Shown here: positions 1 through 5,603 of the stretch, one piece after another
Numbering within the stretch: the first letter of the stretch is position 1
How the letters are laid out: the number at the start of each line of letters is the position of its first letter
Translations under genes and position numbers: made by a program
Assembly: GCA_030044325.1 (NCBI GenBank)
Contig: JASHWA010000342.1
Span: 1 to 5,755, forward strand
Direction: 5' to 3'
From: Bryobacteraceae bacterium
GTDB taxonomy: Bacteria; Acidobacteriota; Terriglobia; Bryobacterales; Bryobacteraceae
Length of the DNA stretch: 5,755 nt
Notes under the pieces: model-generated
Told to the model about the DNA's origin: nothing
Seen by the model: the letters and a program-made list of their open reading frames with translations, nothing else
Database searches by the model: none

Positions 1-1623
1 GCCTGGAGCGAACATTCGGCAAAATACCTGGCGCTGCTGGGCGAGCTTAGCGCGATTCAAAAGCGCATCGAGCGGATTCCCGCGCCGGCGCTGCGCTACG
101 AATCGAAGCTCGCAGGCCTGGTTCCGGAAAACACGATCGTTTTCGCGTCCATCCCCAATCTCGGCACGACTCTGGCCGAAGCGACCAACATCTTCGAAGA
201 GCGCGTACGCCAGAGCAGCGTTCTGCGCGAATGGTGGAATGAAAAAGACACGCAGCAATTAAGAACCATCGTCGGCCAGGCGCGCACCTTCAGCGATTAC
301 CTGGGCGATGAGATCGTGCTCGCGCTCCCGGCCGGCCAAAACGCCAGTCCGCTGCTGATCGCCGAAGTGCGCCGTCCCGGTCTGCGCGCCTTCCTGGACC
401 AGAGTTTTCCCGGGCTGGTGGCCGAAAATCCCGGCGTCTCGTCCGCGCCGCCGCGCATTCTGCTTCACGGCGATATCGTCGCGCTTGCGGGCGACTCCCG
501 CACGCTCGCGCGCATCGCGGCGCTCGCCGACAACCACGCCTCGAGCGCGTTTACGCGCACGCCTTTCTGGAATCGCATTTCGCAAACCTATCAATCCGGC
601 GCGGGATGGGTTTTCGCCGTCGATATGGAACAAATTTTGCGCGATCACGTATCTGCTGACATGGGCGCGGGCCTCGACAACGTCAATTTTCTGACCATCG
701 AGCGCAAGCAGAATCTGGGCCGCATGGAAACCAGCGCGTCGCTCGATTTTTCGGGCGAGCGCAAGGGATTGATGAGCTGGCTGGCCGCACCGGGTCCCCT
801 GGGCACGCTCGATTTCGTGTCGCCCGAAGCAACCTTCGCCGCCTCCGCGGTGATCAAAAATCCCGCGGCGCTGCTCCAGGATCTGCTCACGCTCGCCGGT
901 CCGAAGATGGTTTCGCTCGATGCGGTCGAGAAAAATACCGGCGTCAATCCGGTCACCGACATCGCGCAGAATATGGGAGGCGAGCTCACCGTCGCGCTCG
1001 ACGGCCCGCTGCTTCCCGCCCCCGCCTGGAAAGCGGCGATCGAGGTGAACGATCCCGCGCGCATCGAGTGGGCGATCGAGCAGGCCGCGTCCGCCGCTGC
1101 GCTCCCCGTCACAACCGCGCAATCGAGCGGACTGAGTTATCATTCGCTCACGCTGCCGCAGATCCATTACGAAATCGACTACACCTTCGTCGACGGCTAT
1201 CTGCTCGCCGCGCCGTCGCCCGAACTGCTGCAGTCCGCCATCGCCACGCGCGCCTCCGGCCTGACGCTCGAACATTCCGCCGCGTTCCGCGCGCAGATCC
1301 CGCAGGATCATCACGCGAATTTTTCGGCGCTGGTTTACTACAACATGGGCTCGACCGTCGGCCCCGTAATCGATCAACTGAAAGCCGGCAAGCTCATCAC
1401 GCCCGGGCAGGAAAAATCGATCGCGCTGCTCGACGAAAACCGCGAGCCGGGAATGATCTTCGCCTACGGGGAGCCGGAGCGCATCGTGGTCGCCAGCCGC
1501 GGCGGATTTTTCGGCCTGGGTCTCGATACGCTGGTAGGATTGAATGCGAAGGGCGCGGCCGCGCTGCCCCAGTTGTTGCCGCCGGTTTTGAGACACGCTA
1601 ACGACAATGTCCGCAGTCATTGA
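1..1623 (+). CDS. Large two-module hypothetical protein (DUF3352-like in style), 5'-truncated by window edge
   Basis: The frame is open from the first base to the TGA at 1621-1623, giving at least 540 residues; the true start is outside the window, so no signal peptide can be judged. The GTG at 316 is not a credible start because the same protein pattern runs upstream of it. Counting from base 1, residues 1-38 look helical and charged, and a segment of the type PENTIVFASIP begins near residue 42. Two similar modules follow. The first has GDEIVLALP (102-110), an AEVRRP strand (near 122), GDIVALAGDSRTLARIA (157-173) and FAVDMEQIL (205-213). The second has GGELTVALDGP (326-336), IEVNDPARIEWAIEQ (347-361), DGYLLAAPSPELLQSAIA (398-415) and ALVYYNM (443-449). 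This organisation resembles DUF3352-type proteins, which have no established biochemical role. I infer an envelope or periplasmic location. It overlaps the downstream ABC ATPase gene by 17 nt, so the two are likely co-expressed. The frame is well supported; the family is tentative. Confidence 0.85.
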   Translation, partial: AWSEHSAKYLALLGELSAIQKRIERIPAPALRYESKLAGLVPENTIVFASIPNLGTTLAEATNIFEERVRQSSVLREWWNEKDTQQLRTIVGQARTFSDYLGDEIVLALPAGQNASPLLIAEVRRPGLRAFLDQSFPGLVAENPGVSSAPPRILLHGDIVALAGDSRTLARIAALADNHASSAFTRTPFWNRISQTYQSGAGWVFAVDMEQILRDHVSADMGAGLDNVNFLTIERKQNLGRMETSASLDFSGERKGLMSWLAAPGPLGTLDFVSPEATFAASAVIKNPAALLQDLLTLAGPKMVSLDAVEKNTGVNPVTDIAQNMGGELTVALDGPLLPAPAWKAAIEVNDPARIEWAIEQAASAAALPVTTAQSSGLSYHSLTLPQIHYEIDYTFVDGYLLAAPSPELLQSAIATRASGLTLEHSAAFRAQIPQDHHANFSALVYYNMGSTVGPVIDQLKAGKLITPGQEKSIALLDENREPGMIFAYGEPERIVVASRGGFFGLGLDTLVGLNAKGAAALPQLLPPVLRHANDNVRSH

Positions 1624-2515
1624 GCTCGCGGGTTTGGGCGTCCGTTTCGGGGAACGCGACATTCTCCAGGACCTGCGCGTCTCCGTTTCCGGGCGCACCA
1701 TCGGCCTGCTGGGGCCCAACGGCGCGGGGAAATCGACGCTCATTCAGACGCTGCTCGGATTCGTCCCCGCCTCTTCGGGAACTGCGTCGATTTTTGGCCA
1801 CGACATCCGCCGCGAGCCGCGCGCGATCCGCACGCTGGTCGGTTACATGCCGGAAAACGACGCCTTCATCGCCAACTTGAGCGCCGTCACCTTCATTCGC
1901 ATGATGGCCGAAATTTCCGGTCTTCCGCCCGGCGCCGCGCTTGAGCGCGCGCACGAAGTTTTGTTTTATGTCGGGTTGGGAGAAGCGCGCTACCGGCCGC
2001 TCGGAACCTATTCGCTGGGCATGAAGCAGCTCGCCAAGCTCGCCCAGGCGATCGTTCACGGCCCCAGGCTCCTGATCCTCGACGAGCCCACCAACGGCCT
2101 CGATCCTCCCGCGCGCCAGCGCATGATCCGCCTGGTCGAGGAGATGAAGCAGCAGATGCACGTGATCGTCTGCTCGCATATCCTGCGCGACGTCGAGGAA
2201 ACCTGCGAGCAGGTCCTGATTTTAAAGCAGGGCCGCATCGTGCACTACTCGAATCTCGAAGAAGAGCGCCGCGCCAACAAGCGATTCGTCGAACTGGAAA
2301 CTTTCGGCGACGATTCCGGCTTCGCCGACCAGCTTGCCGCGCTCGGCTGCGAATGCGCCAAGGCGGGCATCGGACGCCTGAAAATGGTTCTGCCGGTCGG
2401 CTTCGAATTACGCGAAATCTACCGTCTGGCGGCGGAGCGCGATCTGCAACTGCGCCGCCTCAATTATCGCCGCGACACGCTCGAAGATATTTTCTTGAAA
2501 GCCATGGAAGCATGA
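1607..2515 (+). CDS. ABC-2 type transporter ATP-binding protein (first ATPase)
   Basis: This 302-residue protein is a complete nucleotide-binding subunit that would power an ABC-2 exporter from the cytoplasmic face. Visible motifs are Walker A GPNGAGKST (36-44), a Q-loop region GYMPEND with Glu83 where Gln is usual, the signature YSLGMKQ (135-141), Walker B LLILDE (155-160), the D-loop GLDP (164-167) and the switch His191 in CSHIL. The C-terminal ~80 residues form the extra domain common in this subfamily and end in TLEDIFLKAMEA, a typical terminus. ATG 1607 is the only ATG between the in-frame stop at 1589-1591 and the first beta strand (IELAGLGVRFG), so the start is firm although no good Shine-Dalgarno sequence precedes it. 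The start lies inside the end of the upstream gene, in another frame, which suggests translational coupling. Its partner is most likely the permease at 2580. The substrate cannot be read from the sequence. Confidence 0.96.
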   Translation: MSAVIELAGLGVRFGERDILQDLRVSVSGRTIGLLGPNGAGKSTLIQTLLGFVPASSGTASIFGHDIRREPRAIRTLVGYMPENDAFIANLSAVTFIRMMAEISGLPPGAALERAHEVLFYVGLGEARYRPLGTYSLGMKQLAKLAQAIVHGPRLLILDEPTNGLDPPARQRMIRLVEEMKQQMHVIVCSHILRDVEETCEQVLILKQGRIVHYSNLEEERRANKRFVELETFGDDSGFADQLAALGCECAKAGIGRLKMVLPVGFELREIYRLAAERDLQLRRLNYRRDTLEDIFLKAMEA

Positions 2516-2553
2516 GCAAGATCGACGGGACGGCCGCGAATGAACGCGAATGA
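2512..2553 (+). other. 13-codon micro-ORF at the end of the first ATPase gene (probably not a functional gene)
   Basis: An ATG at 2512 overlaps the ATPase stop codon in an ATGA arrangement and opens a 13-codon frame (MSKIDGTAANERE) that stops at 2551-2553 inside the tandem repeat. It is too short and too low in information to be called a protein. It is recorded because the ATGA overlap is the arrangement used between the second ATPase and permease (4515-4518). Here the real permease starts 65 nt further on, in a different frame. It could be a relic of a former coupled start, a ribosome re-initiation step, or chance. Confidence 0.25.
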
Positions 2554-2560
2554 ACGCAAA
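2535..2560 (+). repeat. 10-bp tandem repeat, two full copies plus a partial third
   Basis: The unit CGCGAATGAA occurs at 2535-2544 and 2545-2554, followed by CGC and AAA at 2555-2560. It fills much of the 64-nt gap between the first ATPase and its permease, the only tandem repeat seen in the window. Similar short, noncoding strings are, from memory, scattered in intergenic regions of many environmental bacterial genomes, so this may be one copy of a dispersed family. That has not been checked here. Confidence 0.7.
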
Positions 2561-2579
2561 TTGGACTGGCCGTTAATAC

Positions 2580-3437
2580 ATGGCAGTTTATAAACGCACC
2601 TATAAATCCTACGACGGACCGCTCACGCCCGCCTGGTCGCGCTGGATGATTGTCACGCGTTTCAGCTACAGCCGCCTGGTGGGCTTCAAGACCAACTTGT
2701 TTCTGCTCGCCTGCCTGGTCCCGGCCGTCGGATTCGCCGCTTACATTTATCTGGCGCACAACGCGGCTGTGCTCAAGAGCTTCGGCGGCAACTTCGCCAG
2801 CGCGCTTTCGATCGACGGGAAATTTTTCTTCAACTTCTGCACGTTTCAAATCGGGCTGGCCTATTTACTGGTGGCCTTCACCGGTCCCGCGCTGGTTTCG
2901 CCCGACGTGGTCAACAACGCCATGCCGCTGTATTTCTGCCGCCCCTTTTCGCGCAGCGAATACGTCGCCGGGAAAATGGCCGTGCTGGTCTACCTGCTCT
3001 CGCTGATCACCTGGGTGCCCGCGCTGGTTCTGTTCGCGCTTCAGTCGAGCCTCGCCGGATGGGAGTGGACCCGCGCCAATTTCTGGATCGCCGGCGCCGT
3101 CATTCTCGCGCCCCTGATCTCCATCGCGATCCTGTCGCTCATCGCCATGGCGGTTTCGGCGTGGATCAAATGGCGAGCCGCGGCCGGCGCCGTGATTCTC
3201 GGCGTGTTTTTCCTGGGCGCAGGCTTCGGCTCGGCGATCAACGCCGTCATGCGCACGCATTACGGATCGCTGATCAATTTGAGCCAGGTGCTCAACACGG
3301 TCTGGGCCGGCGTATTCCGTCAGAATCTCGACACCGGACTGGACGTGCTCGACGCCTGGAACGCGCTCGCCGGCGCTTCCCTGATCTGCCTGTGGCTGCT
3401 GTTTAAGAAGGTGCGTGCGTTCGAGGTGGTCAAGTGA
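2580..3437 (+). CDS. ABC-2 type transporter permease (first permease)
   Basis: This 285-residue integral membrane protein is probably the channel-forming partner of the ATPase ending at 2515. About six hydrophobic segments are visible, near residues 38-58, 86-105, 133-155, 168-192, 200-221 and 262-276. Between segments 2 and 3 is the cytoplasmic loop SPDVVNNAMPLYFCRPFSRSEY followed by VAGK (107-132). Its pattern of a hydrophobic stretch, Arg-Pro, Arg-x-Glu and Gly-Lys is typical of ABC-2 permeases and is thought to contact the ATPase. The N-terminus MAVYKRTYKSYDGPLTP is polar, about 35 residues long and cytoplasmic by the positive-inside rule. An in-frame TAA at 2574-2576 makes ATG 2580 the first possible start. 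There is no recognisable Shine-Dalgarno sequence, so translation may depend on ribosomes arriving from the ATPase gene across the tandem repeat. The substrate is unknown. Confidence 0.93.
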   Translation: MAVYKRTYKSYDGPLTPAWSRWMIVTRFSYSRLVGFKTNLFLLACLVPAVGFAAYIYLAHNAAVLKSFGGNFASALSIDGKFFFNFCTFQIGLAYLLVAFTGPALVSPDVVNNAMPLYFCRPFSRSEYVAGKMAVLVYLLSLITWVPALVLFALQSSLAGWEWTRANFWIAGAVILAPLISIAILSLIAMAVSAWIKWRAAAGAVILGVFFLGAGFGSAINAVMRTHYGSLINLSQVLNTVWAGVFRQNLDTGLDVLDAWNALAGASLICLWLLFKKVRAFEVVK

Positions 3438-3450
3438 AAACCCGGTTGGT

Positions 3451-3543
3451 GGTTCGCAGTTCGTGGCTGGTCGACGGCGCTGCACAGCGGAACGGCGAAC
3501 TGGCCGCACTCGACGACCAACCACGAACCACGAACTGCGAACC
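3451..3543 (+). repeat. Imperfect long inverted repeat in the gap between the two transporter pairs
   Basis: Bases 3451-3466 (GGTTCGCAGTTCGTGG) are perfectly complementary to 3528-3543 (CCACGAACTGCGAACC). After a 7-9 nt asymmetric insertion the pairing continues, with TGGTCG at 3468-3473 against CGACCA at 3514-3519. The right arm contains a 7-bp direct duplication, CCACGAA at 3521-3527 and 3528-3534, which accounts for most of that insertion. The interior holds smaller palindromes such as CGCTG/CAGCG (3478-3489). In the operon transcript this would fold as one branched hairpin about 93 nt long. Sequence built from short CCACGAAC-type words recalls dispersed intergenic REP or MITE-like elements of environmental bacteria. 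No transposase gene is nearby, and membership of a repeat family is inferred. Confidence 0.8.
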
Positions 3544-3561
3544 GCGCGCAAGGAGCGCGCG
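3543..3561 (+). promoter_or_regulatory. GC-only hairpin presenting the Shine-Dalgarno sequence of the second ATPase
   Basis: CGCGCGC (3543-3549) pairs perfectly with GCGCGCG (3555-3561) around a five-base loop AAGGA (3550-3554). The loop plus the first stem base reads AAGGAG, a strong Shine-Dalgarno sequence, ending 9 nt before ATG 3565. This ribosome binding site decides the start of the second ATPase. The folding is visible directly. Whether it exposes or restrains the site is inference: a loop can be read by the ribosome, but a seven-pair GC stem reaching to 3 nt before the start codon should hinder initiation. Confidence 0.7.
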
Positions 3562-3564
3562 CGT

Positions 3565-4518
3565 ATGACTCCCCCTCCGCTGGAGCAAAGCCTGATCACC
3601 TTCGACAACGTCTCGCGCTTCTACGGCGAGGTCCTGGGAGTCAATCGCGTCACCCTTTCGATTCCCCCGGGCATCACCAGCCTGGTCGGCCCCAACGGCT
3701 CCGGAAAAACCACGCTCATGAATTTGATGACCGCGCTGGTCCGGCCCACGCGCGGCTCGATCCGGATCCTCGGCATCACGCCCCATCAGCCCGAAAAACT
3801 TTTCGCGTTGCTCGGCTATTCCACCCAATTCGACGCCTTCCCCAAGGGACTCACCGGATTCCAGTTCATCTATTCCTTCCTGCGCCTGTTCGGAAAACCG
3901 CACTTGGAATGCGAAAGGCTCGCCTCACAAGCGATCGAGCGCGTCAATCTCGCCGAAGCCGCGCATCGCAAAATCGCCGGATACAGCAAGGGAATGCGCC
4001 AGCGCATCAAGCTCGCGCAGGCCATCGCGCACGACCCGCGCGTGCTGGTGCTGGACGAACCTCTGAACGGCCTCGATCCGCTGGTTCGCGCCGAAACCAT
4101 CGCGATGTTTCGCGAGCTCGCCAATCAAGGCCGCCACGTGATCGTGTCCAGCCACATCCTGCACGAAGTCGACATGATTTCCGACCAGGTGATCCTGCTT
4201 TCCAACGGCTACGTGGTCGCCGAAGGAAAAATTTCCGGCGTCCGCAGCGAAATCCGCGACCAGCCGATGCAGGTGCTGATCCGCTGCAACCGTCCCTCCG
4301 CGCTGGCCGCCAAGGTTTTCGACGAGGACAGCGTGGTCGAAGCGCGCCTGCACTCCGACGGCGGCGGCCTGCTGATCAAAACTCGCGACGCCGATAAATT
4401 CTACCGCCTGCTGAATCACATCGCGCTCAACGGCATCGAAATCGAAACCGTCGCGCCGGCCGACGACAACGTCAACTCGGTTTACGAGTACCTGATCGGC
4501 GAGGAGCCTCAAAAATGA
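3565..4518 (+). CDS. ABC-2 type transporter ATP-binding protein (second ATPase)
   Basis: From ATG 3565 this encodes 317 residues. The frame is open upstream to a GTG at 3415, but that 50-residue extension is Arg-rich, translates the inverted repeat and overlaps the permease, whereas 3565 has AAGGAG 9 nt upstream. Motifs are Walker A GPNGSGKTT (42-50), Q-loop Gln88 in GYSTQFD, the signature YSKGMRQR (140-147), Walker B VLVLDE (160-165), the D-loop GLDP (169-172) and the switch His197 in SSHIL. All catalytic positions look intact. Residues ~225-310 form a C-terminal accessory domain ending in DDNVNSVYEYLIGEEPQK. The protein would hydrolyse ATP in the cytoplasm to drive the permease that starts within its stop codon. 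It clearly differs in sequence from the first ATPase, so this is an old duplication or a heteromeric pair rather than a recent copy. Confidence 0.95.
   Translation: MTPPPLEQSLITFDNVSRFYGEVLGVNRVTLSIPPGITSLVGPNGSGKTTLMNLMTALVRPTRGSIRILGITPHQPEKLFALLGYSTQFDAFPKGLTGFQFIYSFLRLFGKPHLECERLASQAIERVNLAEAAHRKIAGYSKGMRQRIKLAQAIAHDPRVLVLDEPLNGLDPLVRAETIAMFRELANQGRHVIVSSHILHEVDMISDQVILLSNGYVVAEGKISGVRSEIRDQPMQVLIRCNRPSALAAKVFDEDSVVEARLHSDGGGLLIKTRDADKFYRLLNHIALNGIEIETVAPADDNVNSVYEYLIGEEPQK
4501..4506 (+). promoter_or_regulatory. Ribosome binding site of the second permease
   Basis: GAGGAG lies inside the last codons of the second ATPase gene, 8 nt before ATG 4515. Together with the ATGA stop/start overlap at 4515-4518 it supports tight translational coupling of the two subunits and fixes the permease start. 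Confidence 0.75.
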
Positions 4519-5558
4519 ACTGGCAACTGTGGCTCGCCCAGATTCGCGCGGTGGTGCGCCTGGAGATGCGCAAAACATTTTTGAGCCGCCGTGGTTTATG
4601 GGTCTACCTGCTCGCCGCTGCGCCGGTTCTGCTGTTCTTCGGCCGGACCGTCGACGTCATGCGCAGCCGCGAATGGTTCGACACCTCCGTCGCGCCGCAC
4701 GCGGTGTCCCGCGCCGCGCTCGAATCGATCCAGCCGGGCGCGAACCTCGAGGATGTGGAGGCGCGGCTCGGCGAGCCCTACTCGCGCCGTGTATTTCAGA
4801 GCCGCCGCCATTCGCAAACCTGGCTCAGCTACACCGATGGATCGAACACCTATACTTTCCGCTTCAGCGACGGCACGCTCGAGGGGGTGAGCACGCGCGA
4901 CCGCGCCAATTTCCAGGACGATGCGCTCATCTACGCGACCTTCTTCCAGTTTTTTTACCTGCGCCTGCTGATTTTCTTCGGGTGCGTGGGAATTTTCGTC
5001 AACCTGTTTCGCGGCGAGATGATGAACAAGAGCCTGCATTTTTACCTGCTCGCGCCGGTGCGCCGCGAGGTTCTGGTGGCCGGAAAATTCGTCGCCGGCT
5101 TGATCGCCGCGTCCGTGATCTTTTGCACCAGCACCGCGCTTCAGCTATGGATGTTCTCGATCCCGTTCCATGCGACGATTGAATCGCTTCACGCGGCCAA
5201 TTATATCGGCGTGACCGCGCTCGCCTGCCTGGGCTACGGCAGCGTGTTTCTGGCCGCCGGCCTGATCGCCGTCAATCCCCTGCTCCCGGCCGCCATCGTG
5301 CTTCTATGGGAAGCCGCGAACCTGTTCCTGCCCTCGGCGCTCAAAAAAATCAGCATCATTTTCTATTTGCAATCGCTGTGCCCGGTGCTGGCGCCGCCGG
5401 AAAAGGACATGAATCCCCTGCTGGCGCTGCTGGTGAACTCGGCCGAACCAACCCCCGCGGCGCTCGCGATCCTGGGCCTGCTCGCGGTAACCGCGCTGGT
5501 CCTGACCTGGTCGGCATTCCGCGCGAGAAAGCTCGAAATCAACTACAGTTCGGACTAG
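4515..5558 (+). CDS. ABC-2 type permease with a BamE/SmpA-like extracytoplasmic insertion (second permease)
   Basis: This 347-residue membrane protein starts within the ATPase stop (ATGA) and is the natural partner of the second ATPase. Hydrophobic segments lie near residues 27-44, 143-163, 187-212, 230-251, 254-273 and 316-334. The Arg/Lys-rich N-terminus indicates a cytoplasmic N-terminus. The loop FRGEMMNKSLHFYLLAPVRR followed by EVLVAGK (165-191) carries the permease pattern also seen in the first permease. Between TM1 and TM2 are about 95 residues that should face the periplasm. Within them, residues 71-125 read like a BamE/SmpA unit: SIQPGANLEDVEARLGEP, then Trp103, Tyr106, Tyr113, a YTFRF strand and DGTLEGV. 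In that family the pattern is a helix ending in LGxP followed by strands with W-x-Y and F-x-DG-x-L. The domain assignment is by eye. I infer that it binds an envelope partner or the substrate. Permease confidence is high; the domain name is moderate. Confidence 0.92.
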   Translation: MNWQLWLAQIRAVVRLEMRKTFLSRRGLWVYLLAAAPVLLFFGRTVDVMRSREWFDTSVAPHAVSRAALESIQPGANLEDVEARLGEPYSRRVFQSRRHSQTWLSYTDGSNTYTFRFSDGTLEGVSTRDRANFQDDALIYATFFQFFYLRLLIFFGCVGIFVNLFRGEMMNKSLHFYLLAPVRREVLVAGKFVAGLIAASVIFCTSTALQLWMFSIPFHATIESLHAANYIGVTALACLGYGSVFLAAGLIAVNPLLPAAIVLLWEAANLFLPSALKKISIIFYLQSLCPVLAPPEKDMNPLLALLVNSAEPTPAALAILGLLAVTALVLTWSAFRARKLEINYSSD

Positions 5559-5565
5559 GAGATTG

Positions 5566-5603
5566 CTGAAAAAGGCGGAAAATCAGCTTTTCGCCGATTT
5601 CAG
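5566..5603 (-). terminator. Intrinsic terminator of the minus-strand gene, overlapping its stop codon
   Basis: Read on the minus strand, GGCG/AAAA (5595-5592, 5591-5588) pairs with TTTT/CCGCC (5582-5574, one bulged base) around a five-base loop that includes the TGA stop. It is followed directly by TTTTT (5573-5569). An outer extension, CTGAAA (5566-5571) with TTTCAG (5598-5603), lengthens the stem across a small internal loop. The run of T on the minus strand only indicates that this terminates the leftward gene. Downstream on the plus strand there is no T run, so any effect on the ABC operon transcript would be weaker. Confidence 0.7.

Noticed and set aside
316..318. GTG as the start of the first gene
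   Set aside because: The frame continues open to base 1, and the upstream residues, including PENTIVFASIP and GDEIVLALP, belong to the same module. The gene is therefore truncated by the window edge rather than started here.
259..1743. Long open frame on the minus strand opposite the first gene (about 494 codons)
   Set aside because: Its translation is Arg/Gly/Asp/Gln-rich with no domain pattern. It runs across the boundary of two well-supported plus-strand genes and reflects third-position G/C bias. Similar minus-strand frames opposite the ATPases and permeases (for example 1598-2179, 2865-3608 and 3925-4578) were rejected for the same reason.
2561..2592. Possible promoter (TTGGAC and TTTATA) before the first permease
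   Set aside because: The spacing is about 20 nt, and the putative -10 element lies inside the coding region past the ATG. It would not serve this gene from its start.
3415..3564. 50-residue N-terminal extension of the second ATPase from GTG 3415
   Set aside because: The extension overlaps the permease end, is a translation of the inverted repeat with many Arg residues, and lacks the ribosome binding site present before ATG 3565.
3438..3564. Small RNA, riboswitch or attachment site in the 127-nt gap
   Set aside because: The gap does fold, but I see no known riboswitch core, no tRNA-like sequence, and no integrase or transposase gene nearby to support an attachment site.
5566..5603. Hairpin as the terminator of the plus-strand ABC operon
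   Set aside because: The stem is present in that direction too, but no T run follows it on the plus strand. I assign it to the minus-strand gene only, though a partial effect is possible.
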